64,000 bases of DNA from Topomyia yanbarensis (GCF_030247195.1 NC_080672.1:1426001-1490000); one strand, 5' to 3'. Counted from the first letter of the stretch, positions 1 to 12,060 are shown. The notes: a model not told the origin generated them from the letters alone. Made by a program: numbers and translations.

Positions 1-1040
1 GGAGCGAGTGCCAAGTAACAGTAATAAGTTTACTGCAATCATATGCTAATGTCAGCTGCCTCATAGAAATCTCAAAAAAATAAATGGGATATCGTTGGCA
101 TGATGTTCCGTGATGTGCACACCATCATGAGGTCATAGTATCTTATCTTCCATTTTGTTGAATGTTCTCTATTCTGAACATTACAACACAAAAAAGTAGA
201 AAAAGGACAAATCGCTCCATGCAGAATCAACATAATTGATTAGAATTCATATTACAGATGGTTCCGTAGGGAGAAATTATTTCTGAAATGTATTCAAACT
301 TTTGACCTGGACTATAGTTGCTAGTTATAGTTGCTGGATACAGTATTATATTCAACACATAACATGTTTATATTCATGTATGATTGATTTGGTTCACCCG
401 ATTTCGACAATTTTTTTTATCATTATTCCAGAGAGCGAGTAAAGGCGCTATAACCTTGGCTTTATAGGCAGGGCAGGTCTAATAACCTCTGCCCCATACC
501 AGTAACGTAGGACCAAAGGAGTGACATTAACCCTCTTAGCCAAGTCACTCCCAACGATTTATCAAACCCCTATCAAATTGAAACGGTTGTGTACGGTTGT
601 CCACGTTTCTTCCTTTTTCGAGGTTCAAAATGATTCGTTGATCAAATTCTTCATTAAATGAATAATTTGATTGCCGTATTATTTTGAATCATCTTCATTT
701 TGTACGCTGCACAGTTGGCCTGGCCGCTCTAATGTTTGTGTCACATAGTATATGCACCACAAACATTAATATTGACAAGAAAAATTGTAGGCGAATGTTT
801 GCAATTTTCCAGGATCCCTACATGTATTGGCTGTGTATGTGTAGACTAGACTAGACTAGATAAGATGGCGAATCTTTATTCAGTAATTCAGCGTCTTTAT
901 GATACCCATTTAAGCGCAATCCAATCACTGTAAGCCGAGTTACAATCGAAATAGTGTGACAGACCAATGCGATGAATATGGGCTCGCGTACCCTACAATT
1001 GAGAGATTCGATTATATTACGCTTTGGTTCTCGCATTCTG
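1..1040. other. Unassigned AT-rich sequence
   Basis: No coding exon of the calcium channel or any other protein could be recognised here on either strand. The stretch probably lies inside an intron of the channel gene, because the missing domain II S1-S3 exons must be further upstream; this is inference. A short run of GACTA units is present at about 843-860. Confidence 0.5.
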
Positions 1041-1309
1041 ATTTATATTTATGTTTATATTTATATTTATATTTATATTTATATTTATATTTATATTTAT
1101 ATTTATATTTATATTTATATTTATATTTATATTTATATTTATATTTATATTTATATTTATATTTATATTTATATTTATATTTATATTTATATTTATATTT
1201 ATATTTATATTTATATTTATATTTATATTTATATTTATATTTATATTTATATTTATATTTATATTTATATTTATATTTATATTTATATTTATATTTATAT
1301 TTATATTTA
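1041..1309. repeat. (TATATT)n hexamer microsatellite, about 270 bp, LINE 3' tail
   Basis: An almost perfect hexamer array, TATATT on the + strand (AAATAT on the - strand), runs without interruption for about 45 units. It directly abuts the 3' end of the - strand CR1-like LINE at 1310-4447. The + strand copy of the same LINE ends at 58125-58149 with three units of AAATAC at the identical position after the same 3' UTR. The array is therefore read as an expanded target-priming tail, not an independent satellite. All long open frames across it (alternating YL, YI, IN or FI residues) are artefacts. Confidence 0.9.
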
Positions 1310-1365
1310 ACAATTTACGTCCATCTGACAATGAGTCTTAATGAACTAAATTACAAATAATTAAC

Positions 1366-3042
1366 CTAAAGTGATAACAAACGATTTCTAAACTGTGCAG
1401 AACTAATGACGAAGTCGAAGTTGTCGGTAAAATCGTTGAAGCGACGGACCATTGCTAGTATCGAGCTGTTGGCAGCGTAGTTAGTGTTACGCATTTCAGT
1501 CGGCAGCAGTGTTCGAGGACGAAGGACATGGGTTGGTGCGTAGAGGTTAATTTGTGATAGGAGATCGGGAACATCATATTCGGCGAGAAGAAGCTTAGAT
1601 ACGAAGGTAGCTTGCGACGCGTGTCTACGATCTTCTAAAGTGTGTAGTCCTAGTAATCGACAACGGTCTTCGTATGGCAGCAAGTTCAGCGGATCATTCC
1701 AAGGCAATTGACGTAATGCATATCTTATGAATCTGCGCTGGACGGCTTCAATTCTTTGGCTCCAAGTTGCATGGTAGGGGCACCAGACGACGTTTGCGAA
1801 TTCCAACTGTGAGCGCACCAGCGAACAATACAACGCTTTGAAGCACAAAGGGTCCCGGAATTCGTTGGATATTTTGAACATAAAACCTAGTAGACGATTA
1901 GCTTTGTCAATGATCGCTGAGAAGTGATGGGTGTACGTTAGCCTTTCATCAAGGATGACGCCCAAATCTTTTACATGATCAACGCGTTGCAACTGAGTTC
2001 CAGCGATGTTGTAGTTGAAAGTAAACATGTTCCTCGTTCGATGAAAGCTGATAACAAAGCATTTAGCAACACTAAGAACCATCATTTTTCTTTTACACCA
2101 ACTATAAAAGGTATCAACGAGATACTGTAGCTCACGGCAATCGGCTTCTTTCCTTATAATTAGAAATATTTTCAAGTCATCGGCGAAGAATAGTCCTCCA
2201 CGCATTAAGACGAAAGCCACATCATTCACGAACAGTGAAAACAGTAGCGGACCAAGTGTGATACCTTGAGGAACTCCAGAATGGTTGGAAAAGGACTCAG
2301 ATTCATTGTCACCAATTTGAACAACGACTTTACGGTGAACAAGGTATGATCGAAGCCAACGGCAGCATCGGGCAGTGCATCCAAGTTTATCAAGCTTCGT
2401 TAGCAGAATCTCATGCTTAACAGTGTCGAAAGCAGCCTTAAGGTCTGTGTAGATCGTGCCTATCTGAAGTTGTTTGGGCATTTGTTCCGTACAAAAGGAT
2501 GTGAAGGAGACCAGGTTCGTTTCCACCGATCGACCGGGAAAGAATCCGTGCTGACAAGTGCTTATGTAATGTTTACTAGCAGAGAACAGCACCTCGTTGA
2601 CAAGTGATTCGAAAATTTTTGACTCGACTCTCAGCGAAGTGATTCCCCGGTAGTTCTCGATGTTGCTTTTGTCACCTTTCTTGTGTACCGGAAACATGAC
2701 TGAACACTTCCAATCATCGGGGAATTTTTGCTGCTGAAATGACACATTGAAAAGGTGCGTCAGTGGAATCGATAAAATATCCGAACATTTTTTCAGAACA
2801 GCTGAAGGCATTGCACTTAGTCCTGGAGCATACGACGATTTTGTTTTTTATATTGCAGAGAGAACCGATTGTTCTGAAATGGTGAATACATCCATATCCA
2901 CCGCACCAACGGGAACATCACGGGACGCGTTTTCGAGCTCGATGGCAGTTGGCGCATCAGTAGTGAAGACACTCGAGAAGTAACTGGCAAATAGGGAACA
3001 CTTTGTCGCCGTCGTAGTCGCTACTTCGCCATTGTAAATCAT
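1366..3042 (-). pseudogene. LINE ORF2 C-terminal part: reverse transcriptase (copy A)
   Basis: The segment encodes the linker after the endonuclease and a complete reverse transcriptase domain. In the 481-codon frame at 1366-2811 the fingers motif YTDLKAAFDTV is near residue 121, SGVPQG near 178 and the catalytic FADD at about 209-212, followed by the DLGVILDERLTY segment of LINE RTs. An in-frame TAA (a lysine codon in related copies) separates 2848-3042 from 1366-2811. The 3' end of the frame is followed by about 60 bp of UTR and the hexamer tail. It is probably a fairly young copy, given the long intact frame. Confidence 0.85.
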
Positions 3043-4421
3043 CCTAGTCGGAAGACCCGTTTCCTTCCTCTTCGTATTAACAAAAGTCCCTTCGGATTTC
3101 GTTGTAAGTTTTGTTGGATGCGGTTCACATATCCTTTGTACAGCAATTTATTATAACAGCGGTACTCATTACTGGCTATTGTGAAAAAGCGCTTGAGAAT
3201 AGGGCATCGTCGATTTTTGTACGCACGTAGAGCTTTGGCACGGATGCGTTTCAGATTCCGAAGCATTGCGTTCGACCAGGGAGGCTTCCTGGGAGGTTGA
3301 TAATTTGGAACAGATTTTTCATCACAGTCAAGGAGTAAGCGATTATAGAGATCAACTGCAACATCTACATCCACTTGATCAAGTAGTACACTCCAGTCAA
3401 TCAGCAACAGTGAGCGGCGTAGAGCTACTAGATCAGTTTTGCGAAAATTACGACGATTCACAGCTAAAGCTTCTTCATATAGTGGTGAACTAATGGTAGA
3501 AATGGATATGTCTAAAGCGGGATGATAGTTATCCAAAGGAACGATCGCACTGGAAGATTCACTCACAGAACACTCAGGAAAAGCATTCTCATTGACAAAG
3601 ACAAGGTCAAGAAAACGAGATTGATGGTTGGAAACCGTGCTTACTTGACTTAGTCCGTGAAAAGCCATCCCGTCCAGAAGTAAGCGGCTGACAGGATTTG
3701 TTGTCGAGGATAGCGGGTTAGGGTAAGCGTACCCACGTCCAGAAGAAACCCACATGAGTCCTGGTTGGTTGAAATCGCCAAGGACTATCATCACATCGTT
3801 TGTATCTGCCTGAGAAGAAGCGCGCTCTATGGAGTCTAGGTGGAACTGCGTAATAGAACAATCAAGTCGTTTTTCTGGAAGAATGTAAACAGCTCCAATA
3901 AAGTAGTTCTTTCTTTGCGTAGTAATCTTCGTCCAAACTGCTTCAATGTTTGATGAACTATCCACACCAAACTCACAGAAGGCAAGTGCGGAAGAAACAG
4001 CGATTAAAACTCCCCCGCCGCAACCATGGATACTGTTACGAGCACCTCGATCCGCACGATAAACCGCGTAAGAATCCCCGAAGAGCTGCATCGATGTAAT
4101 ACGATCATCAAGCCAAGTTTCCGTTAGAACGAAAATATCGTAGTCGCCGTCAAGAGCAGCCAAGTACAAGTCCTCGATTTTCGTCCTGAGCCCTCTGACG
4201 TTTTGGTAATACAACCGCAAACCATCGACGCCATATGCAAAGCTTCCCGACAAATTGCAAGGACGTGATGTACCCGATGGCAAGCTGGAACCCAGAAGGT
4301 TTTCAGGAAGCGGATCGTCATTTAAAGCAAAATACTCGCCTGAGAAGAGAGTTGGGAAGACCCCCTCACAACCTCCGAACGCAGGGCCGGGACGACTAAG
4401 CTGGTCGCTGGCTGGTAGCAC
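3039..4421 (-). pseudogene. LINE ORF2 N-terminal part: AP endonuclease (copy A)
   Basis: This 460-codon frame is the endonuclease half of LINE ORF2, which nicks the target DNA to prime reverse transcription. Visible motifs are YQNVRGLRTK near residue 72, TETWL near residue 100 (catalytic E), GAVYI near 176 and GDFNQPGL near 215 (catalytic D and N). The frame ends where a short deletion, relative to the + strand copy, shifts it just after the residues NPKG; the downstream protein continues in another frame at 2848-3042. It is therefore inactive, though otherwise well preserved. The true start codon is uncertain because the element is 5' truncated. Confidence 0.85.
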
Positions 4422-4447
4422 GACTGCGTCGGAGCGCTCGGGTGATT

Positions 4448-5553
4448 GAGAGAGTGTGCACGTTACAGTTATGGTTGCTTATGCGTAACTTTGACTTGGA
4501 GCTTAGTGAATCAAGCGAAAACTCGATGAAACAAATATTTTAGGCTTACAAGATAAAAACCAGAACAAATCAGTTTTTTTCTACGGCATCCCAGGACACT
4601 AGGATTGTCAAGTCAAAACTAGGGCATGTCCTGGGAAACCAGGACGTATGACCAGTCATTGGCCACCCTATGCAAACGATGTTAAATATAATAATGAGTG
4701 AATCTAATTTCCACAACTGCCATAACATTGTTCAATATCGAATAACTTTTGCCCGGCTTGAATAATCAAATGACCTGCTGTTGACCGGTGTATCGTACAT
4801 TTCATCAGAGAAAATTGGTGTCTTCTTTATCAAAATTGCGGTTGCCGTGACTCGAATGTTCCCGTCGTCTTTTCGAAACGATTAGCCTAGATCCCACTGA
4901 TGTTCGTCCATCGCCTCCGAATGTAATGCAGTTTGCTCTCAAAGCGGCAAAAGACAATTTTTGTAACTTCTAAAAAATAGAAATATGTATCAATCTGAAA
5001 CAAGCAACTTAGATTCGACGTCAACAAGCGCGTTTAACTGAATGAGAATCTAACTGAATCAGCCCCTGTGCTAAAGCTGTCTTCACACGGAACATTAATT
5101 CAAAAACAGACTGAAACAGACTATCGTCAGACTGGAAGCCTTGCCAATCTTTGTCGGTTTGATGCCTGTGAGGAAAGATAGCTGAAAATGTGACTCTCTA
5201 AAAAATCCACGCTGTATTGATACTTCACTAGTATTTGCTCGGTTTACTGGTGTAGGAATAACAAAACTTTTCAAAAAGGGCGCTGGAAGGATCGCCATTG
5301 AAGAGATTATTATTTCATTCCGAGGGAGTTACCCAATAGGGAAATTCGGACGACAGTTGACTGACGAAAGATGAAGAGTCACCCGAGTTGGTTGAGGGCA
5401 TGTTGGAATTGGAAGCGTGTGTGTCTATGTTTAGTAGCCTGCAGAGGTTTATAATGTACCTGGGTTATCCAACACGTATTCGATTGCATCCCACACAACC
5501 ATTAGTTGTACATATACCATCAATAATAAATTATATTAAAAATTTTTTTGCAG
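4448..5553. other. Intron sequence of the calcium channel gene, with a small repeat
   Basis: No exon was recognised upstream of the acceptor at 5553. At about 4583-4670 a short segment carries two opposed CCAGGACA/TGTCCTGG motifs and looks like an end of a short DNA transposon. Otherwise nothing can be named. Confidence 0.4.
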
Positions 5554-5757
5554 CGTCGTTGAACTCGGACAAGCCTATCTAGGAGAAGGACAGGGAAACT
5601 CGGGACTGAGCGTACTGAGGACGTTCCGGCTATTACGTATATTGAAACTAGTCCGGTTCATGCCTAACCTTCGACGCCAGCTATTTGTGATGCTGAGAAC
5701 TATGGACAATGTTGCAATTTTCTTTTCACTGCTAATACTATTTATTTTCATATTCAG
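5554..5757 (+). CDS. Ca-alpha1T: Cav3 exon: domain II S3-S4 loop, S4 and S5
   Basis: The first recognisable exon starts after a pyrimidine-rich AG (5553) with the last base of a split codon and ends before GTGAGT. It reads through [19 protein letters not shown], where arginine or lysine at every third position forms the S4 voltage sensor, then [18 protein letters not shown] (S4-S5 linker) and a hydrophobic S5 ending in LILFIFIF. The sequence is nearly the same as domain II of animal Cav3 channels as I know them. The exon ends in phase 2 (codon AG|N), which both downstream turret exons complete to serine. Confidence 0.93.
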
Positions 5758-6586
5758 GTGAGTACTAGCATTTTTACGGTAACGATAAATTATTAAAAAT
5801 AATACTAAATCTTAAAACGGTATTTAATGCAAAAAAAATTAAGCATAAACCTACTTATCATGGTAATTTTATTGGAATATACAAACGTAACATTATTACT
5901 TACGGTTTTGATAACTAAATTGATCAGTCGTCACGGGATCTTTCGAATACGCTTCCTGTGTTTGAACCTAGCATGTCAGGTTCAAAAAAATGTACAAACT
6001 TGTTCCGGTATTCTAAAACGACGTAATACAAAACAATGCATGTAGATAAAAGTCCTTACTGGAAAGAAGGTTTATCCGATATTCTCAGAGAAAAGGCGGG
6101 GTTTTAAGTGAGAAATCGGATGTTGTGCTGCGTTTAGATTACTTAGAGATTCTAACAAGTAATTGATTTAGATATTTTGTCGGTTTTGAATTCTTTTAAC
6201 TTGTTCATATCTATTATCCTACTTATTATTTACTAATTATTTTTGATCGATTGAAATTAATTTTAATTCACATATCCGTACAGAATTTTTGTAAAGTGTT
6301 TGAAATTTTGTGACATTTGCATGTCGATCAAAGTCTTTCAAGAGTGAATAAAATATTTAACCAAAATATTTGCAGGTTTTTAAATCTCCAATCCAGACTA
6401 AAAAATGAGATAAGTAGAGCAAGTTTAAAAGAACAGTTTAACTCATTCCTCACTGCTACTCCGTCTTTTCTATTAGAACTTTACCCCTGTTGTGACGATG
6501 TTGATATTAACATCAACACATTTATTTGATTTAATTAGAAAAAAAATAACAAATGAATAAATAAAATCTTATCAATGTTTCCTAAG
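5758..6586 (+). other. Intron between domain II S5 exon and turret exon a
   Basis: This AT-rich 829 bp intron starts GTGAGT and ends CTAAG. An open stretch at 6317-6529 (70 codons) ends in an A-rich tail with AATAAATAAAA just before the acceptor. It might be a remnant of a retroelement C-terminus, but no motif supports this. Confidence 0.5.
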
Positions 6587-6710
6587 TATCCTCGGGATGA
6601 ATCTGTTTGGTTGCAAGTTCTGCGATAAAAATGAGACAACCGGTGGTGAAGAGGAATGTGATAGGAAAAATTTTGACAGCCTCTTGTGGGCATTGGTGAC
6701 AGTGTTCCAG
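6587..6710 (+). CDS. Ca-alpha1T: Cav3 alternative exon a: domain II pore turret, short form
   Basis: This exon completes the split serine codon and encodes [20 protein letters not shown], then a short acidic stretch and [18 protein letters not shown] before GTATAC. It supplies the end of S5, a short extracellular turret with three cysteines, and the start of the domain II pore helix. Length is 124 bp, entering in phase 2 and leaving in phase 0, identical to the exon at 9110-9275, which encodes the same two ends around a different loop. The donor GTATAC is weaker than that of exon b. In other protostome Cav3 genes a short/long exon pair at this site is known to alter sodium versus calcium permeation; that function is inferred here by homology. 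Confidence 0.88.
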
Positions 6711-9109
6711 GTATACTACAATAATTGCCACTTTTAACAACCCCCTTTTTTCTGTTTCGCTTCCTTTGTACATGCTCATGCATCATATAACGAGTTTATT
6801 AAAGTGCACCAGTTTATGAATCGAATTCATGGTAAAAAAAACCAATCCTATAAGTTCGAATTTTATATATATATAGTATGCTCACTTCTTAATTCAAATG
6901 CTTTTTCGTTCCTTTTAATCAAACGTAAGCTGTAGTCTCAGTTGTTAACAAATTCGATCATGTTGTATACAGCAAAATTTTGTGCGACTCCTAAACACAC
7001 ATATTAAACTAATATGTGTATTATAAGATATATTTTTTTTGTTTTGTTCCACGTGCTTGTATTTATACCGGTTACTATTCTCGATTAATTAAGGATGTTT
7101 TGTAATAGACAATTTTTCGAAATATGCTTTGTTGCTGCCACGTTTCTTAATGTTTACTTGACTAAGATGAATGAGAACGTGTTCGTTCACTATCGAATTG
7201 CGGAAACCAGCATCTCAATATTGATTATTTAGCTGTATACTAATCTTAACTAGATGGTGGTAAGGTCGAGAAAACATTATTCAAAGTTAAACTAATTTAA
7301 GGTAAGTCCATGATGAAATATGCGTTGTTTGTTTATTATTGCCATTGTTTTCATAGCTCTACTCTGGAAATGAAATTTCCTTTGTTAGTATCTTTTATTA
7401 TCATTTTCTACTGACGGTCTGATGTATAACTCTACCATAATTTTTAAAAAACTTCGTTATGGAAAACGAGAGCCTCTCTTTGTTTGCTTGTACTTTCGAT
7501 TATTAAGCTCTTATTTTAAAATTTTACAATACGTGAAAAAGAAAAACGTTGATTTAGACTAGCAGATTATGTAAAAAGATTAGAAATAAACTTAAATCCG
7601 ACGATGTTGTTGAAGTAGAAAGTTATTGAAGAGAAGCTTTCATTTGCAATAACGTTGTTTTCAAAAATTAAGGTGGAATTAAACAGCGCAATAACTTCGA
7701 AACCACGTGCAAAAATTGGGGAGCTACCTAGTGAGGATATGCCTTCATGTCATGAATTCAATTCGTCCGCTCAGAAGTTGTTGGTTTTCATTCTTCGATT
7801 CGTCTAAACTGACTAATCTTTTCATACACTAACGCCAATTTTTTTGTTGCGAATCCCATCTTTTTTCGCGTCTTTTGCCGAAATATGCACAGCCGTGCAC
7901 ACAGCAAACAAAATTTTTGGGTGACAAATGTTTACAGTAAGCTAAAAATTAGTAAACAAACATCACTTTGTTGAGATAGCATATTGTGAATTTGCTGTCT
8001 GCACGACTGAGCTGAAATTGCTGATCTAAAATAAGTGTGTGCTAGTTCAACGGAAAACTTAGTAGGCGGCGCGTTAGTTTGAGTCTTATAAAGAGAAACG
8101 TCACGCTCATTTTGCACAAAAATATGTTTAATACATAGTTATATATGGTTTCACAATTGCCCCAAAATAAATCGAAATAGTTTATTGCTTTTTTTATTTA
8201 CACAAAATCATCAACTATTCAAGATTGATATTCTTTAAATATTGAGATGAAATAACATAACATAATAACAAAAACCAGCGTTTATACACTCTACAATTTT
8301 TGTAGAGATAGCTGGGCCTATTTTCAATTGTCCCACACGCGTCTGTTTATTCAGATGAACATTTATCATCTGTAATGATAGTTTCACCAACTTGGTTTAC
8401 CCTGAAAATGTTAGTAGTATTTTTCAATCGAAGTAAGCCGTCAAATGTCAACTTTTTCAGAAATAAATTTTATTACTGCACTATATTTATTGGTTGCAAT
8501 TCTTCAAATGTTATTAATATTTTAACGGTAGTGCATTGTGTCAAGTATATATTAAAATACTAAATTAACCATGAGAATCAACAATCAGACAAAACAGTGT
8601 GCTACCGTCTATTAGCAAACTACATTACTTACATTTTAGTTCAACCTTTTAACCATACATCGCTTTCAAAGTATTTATAATATTAACAATCTTAGTTTAC
8701 TACCATGCGCTAAACATCAGATTAAATATCTATATGCAAGAGCATGTGGATTTTGTCATGTTCTATATGTGTTTCCATTTATTTTTTCCTTTCACTATAC
8801 GCCACAAATAGACTCGACGAGTTTTTACTCATAGTCCTTCATCCTTTTTTCCAAACACAGCAACATATGTGAGTTTTTCGATATTGGAACAATGGACCAT
8901 TCTCATGCTGAAACAACAATTAGTATGTTCTAGAAGAGAGAAAGAGAGTTTGAGTCTTTCGCCGACTATATACATAACAAAATGATTTGTTTTTCACAAT
9001 AAATTACCATGGACATAAATACAAACAGTAAATAAAACTCTTAACAAGCCTAAAACATCAGATGCATTTACACAATACATCAATCATAACATTCGATAAT
9101 AATTTATAG
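6711..9109 (+). other. Intron between the two alternative turret exons
   Basis: This 2.4 kb AT-rich stretch has no transposon ends or coding remnants that I could recognise, unlike the neighbouring introns. No obvious complementary docking/selector pair was found by eye. The absence of insertions could reflect constraint on splicing control, but this is only a suggestion. Confidence 0.5.
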
Positions 9110-9275
9110 CATCCTTGGCATGTACTTATTCGGAGGTAAGTTTTGTAAGTTTGTCGATGAATATGGACAAGAAAGGGAATGCACTTGTCCAGAAATTGTC
9201 TCCAAACATCCACTGTGTGAGTGTGACCGAAAACACTTCAACAATATTCTCTGGGCAACGGTTACAGTGTTTCAA
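9110..9275 (+). CDS. Ca-alpha1T: Cav3 alternative exon b: domain II pore turret, long form
   Basis: After TTTATAG the exon completes the serine codon and encodes ILGMYLFGGKFCKF, a longer turret with ECTCPEI and PLCECDRKHF, and ILWATVTVFQ up to a strong GTAAGT donor. It is 166 bp, 14 codons longer than exon a, and has five cysteines against three. Both exons share ILGM.LFG.KFC at the start and CDRK.F..LLWA.VTVFQ-like residues at the end, so they are clear duplicates. Phase (2 in, 0 out) is the same as in exon a, and either joins in frame to the pore exon at 19068. Confidence 0.9.
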
Positions 9276-10784
9276 GTAAGTAGCGCAAAACATACATTCA
9301 TCGTATTTAAAAAGTGTCGTAAATCACTAATTTCGCAAATTCAATTTGTTTCGTATCGTTTGACGCATTTGATGTTGCTAAATAGAAGCTGCATCATGAA
9401 ACTTTTTTTTTTCACTTTGTCGCATGTTTGGAATCTTTTAACAATTGATAGCGCGAAACGAGGTTTCTTGAAATGATGGAACTATTTACTCTAACTTGTT
9501 GCAATCAAAACTGTCAATCCTTGCGGTTCATGAATTTGAAACATATTATATTAAAACAGTAATACCTAATCCTACATTCCAAATTTTCTCAATTGTTCCA
9601 TAAATCCGAATACGTATTGTGCCAACAATATGTTAAAACTGATCGCAGCTTCTAATTTACAAATTTGTCTCCTAATGACAATACATCAAAATAATAACGA
9701 TACAGACGATCGCAGCAAGCAGTCATACCATTTGTTTAGCAAACATGCCGCATATAATCAAAATTTGTAACAAAGAAACCCCGTTTCACGGCCTACTTCG
9801 GAACGAGTTTACCCGTCAATTTATTTAAGACTCATACAGAATGCTTTGTCACTGACGAAGCATAACCATCCGCTATGAAAAATCTTTATAACCAATAATT
9901 ACATTCTTGGACAAGGTCTAGCAATTAAATGGCCCTCCATATATGTGAATTAGAAGTGTACTATTTTGTCGCTACTATACCAGTAATCAAGGATGTACCT
10001 TTGGAAGGATTAAAAATACTGTTTCTTGAATTCTAGTTTGTGTCGGCGCTAGTGTTTTCTTCTAGTGTTGTGCATTAATTTACGATATAGACCAAGCCCA
10101 ATGGCATGTAATATAGTAAATACGAGTTATTTTAATGTTCTTCTAAGACTACCGTGTCCACGAGGAAAAGATTTTATAGTATAGACATATTTTAGTAACT
10201 TTTCAAGAATCAATTATTTCCGAAACAGTAGGCGCAATTGATCGGACAACTGATAGTACCGTTGTAAACGCAGCGCCTACTATTTTCAAAATGTTTTGGT
10301 GTATAGTGCGAGAATAAGAGCAAGTGTAGAGAAAATTGTCGAGTGTAGGCTTTCATGACATTTCACAAGCACTTGAATCCATTCAGAGAAAGTCTCTTGC
10401 CTGTATCATATTCATGAAGAATCAGGGATCGGAATATATTAGCTCTATTGGCACATTCACCATGTTATTCGGATATTTGTGCCTGGCCCTCTCATCTCAT
10501 CACTTTTCTGGCAGGGGTAGGCTGTGGTTGTCAAATCACATATATTTTGCGCGTACCCAACATCTCGCCTCGGTCCAGCACTTTGGACCCCGTTTTTTGG
10601 TTACTTCACCCCAAAAAGGGAATATAGGGTAAGCGGTTTCGCATACCTCGTGTACTAGTCGTTGACATATTTGTAAAAGGTATTATTTATTGCTGTTTAA
10701 CCGTGATAATCATGTCCGGTCCAGCTGATATTGGGTACGAAATACTTGCTAGACAGCGTCCCCCTGTTTCCTGGAGGAAGGGTA
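9276..10784 (+). other. Intron sequence, nothing recognised
   Basis: First part of the 9.8 kb intron that separates turret exon b from the domain II pore exon. The open stretch at 9120-9476 overlaps exon b and simply reads on past its donor. The 98-codon frame near 10336 lacks an ATG at its start and matches nothing I know. Confidence 0.5.
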
Positions 10785-11536
10785 AGGGGTCATGCATAAA
10801 TGACGTAGCATTTTAGGGGGTAGGGGGGGTACACCAAATTTGTGACGAAGTGTGACGAGGGGGAGGGTAGGGTCAGAAGTTGTGCGACGTAGCATTAAGT
10901 TTAATTTTTTTGGCGGGCATCAAAACCCATTAATTAGAAAAAACAATTTAATGTTCCTCCATTCCTAAGTTGATTTTCACGCGGTTTTTCATTTTGTAAA
11001 TTTTACTGTTCGCGGAATGGCAGGCTCGCAAAGAAAAGGATAGATTTTTCATGCGGATTTAAATTTCTACATTAGTTAGCTAATATTTCTAACTAGTAGA
11101 CTTATTTTGGTAGCTGAATTAAATTTTCTTTCGGATTCAATCAAAGAAAATTTAGTAATTTAGTTGAGCTTATGCTTCCTAAAATCGTTGGCAGCTGCAG
11201 CTTTGTGAACTTTTCTTCATGCTTTATGACATGTAAAATTCTAAACAAAACTATCCACACTATATTTGTCTTGTAATGGGCTTCTTTTGTAGGTAATTTG
11301 CTGTTATAATGAAAATGTTGATAAAAGTCGTCAAACATTTTGTAAGGACATATATTTAAAAGAATTGAAAAACATATGTAATTTTTTCATCTCTCGGTCA
11401 CGTTGCGGGGGGGGGGTTAGAGATATGCTACGTCATTTACAAGGGGGAGGTTAGAATTTTGTGACCAAATGCTACGAGGGGGAGGGAGGGATCGAAAATC
11501 GCCAGAAAAAAGCTACGTCATTTGTGTACGGCCCCT
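10785..11536. mobile_element. MITE with 27 bp terminal inverted repeats, Harbinger-like
   Basis: The left end (10785-10810) and the right end (11510-11536) are inverted copies sharing AAATGACGTAGC and an outer GGGG/CCCC. The element is flanked on both sides by TAA, the 3 bp target duplication type of PIF/Harbinger transposons. Subterminal G-rich motifs of the GACGAGGGGGAGGG type occur near both ends in inverted orientation. No transposase frame is present, so it is non-autonomous, about 750 bp long. Confidence 0.75.
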
Positions 11537-11699
11537 AAGAAAGATAAACAATAAACAGCCTGGAACCTTCACTCCCGAATGAATAATGAACTTCACAAAA
11601 GAAGCCTGGAGCTCTTTACCACACCGACCTAGCAAGAATGGTTTTTGGCTCCCCTCATCTTTGTATGGGGAACCAAAAATCTGTATGCACAATTATATT

Positions 11700-12060
11700 A
11701 TTACAGGGCAGTTACATATCAAATGAAATGAAGTTCCGTAAATGGATTTACAAAGATCGCACGAATAGTACTCAACACACTGAATAGCTGTTCGCCTGTT
11801 TGTGCCAAGGGTAATGAACTGCACCGATTGCAAACAGTTAGGCCACGCCGCCACCTATTGTGGCCATAAGAAACGTTGCGGTAAATACGAGGGAGATCAT
11901 GAGGATGATTCCTGCGGCAGAGAAACTGAAAAGAAAATTTCGGGGCCCTGCACATGGTCTTCCATCATGGCCTGCATACAAACAGCGCGAGGATAAAATT
12001 AAGCTGTATAATGCACTATGACGCAAGGTCTCAGATAAAGGATTCCCTTCAGGCACGATC
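11700..12060 (+). pseudogene. LINE ORF1 (gag-like) zinc-knuckle remnant
   Basis: At 11802-11996 the + strand encodes MNCTDCKQLGHAATYCGHKK followed by CGKYEGDHEDDSCG, two adjacent CCHC-type zinc knuckles (the second with a Tyr in place of one Cys). Such knuckles occur near the C-terminus of ORF1 in Jockey, I and R1-type LINEs. There is no start codon context and stops surround the segment, so this is a fragment. Clade not determined. Confidence 0.6.

Larger units (their letters stand above)
1041..4447 (-). mobile_element. CR1-like non-LTR retrotransposon, copy A, 5' truncated
   Basis: On the - strand the segment encodes an AP endonuclease followed by a reverse transcriptase, then a short 3' UTR and a hexamer tail. 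Similarity to the + strand copy at 54240-58149 starts near 4447 and continues to the tail, so ORF1 and the 5' UTR are missing, as expected for 5' truncated LINE insertions. Assignment to a CR1-like group rests on the endonuclease/RT layout, the FADD motif and the PHD-finger ORF1 of the sister copy. The exact clade (CR1, Jockey or a relative) cannot be settled without a phylogeny. Coding is broken by a frameshift and a nonsense change. Confidence 0.85.

Noticed and set aside
956..1360. Long open frames on both strands with alternating residues (YL, YI, IN, FI)
   Set aside because: All six frames of a hexamer microsatellite without stop codons; no real gene.
5388..5582. Open frame just before the first channel exon, considered as domain II S1-S3
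   Set aside because: Wrong frame for the exon and lacks hydrophobic segments or conserved channel residues.
10336..10632. 98-codon open frame
   Set aside because: No ATG at its start, no motif, intronic position.
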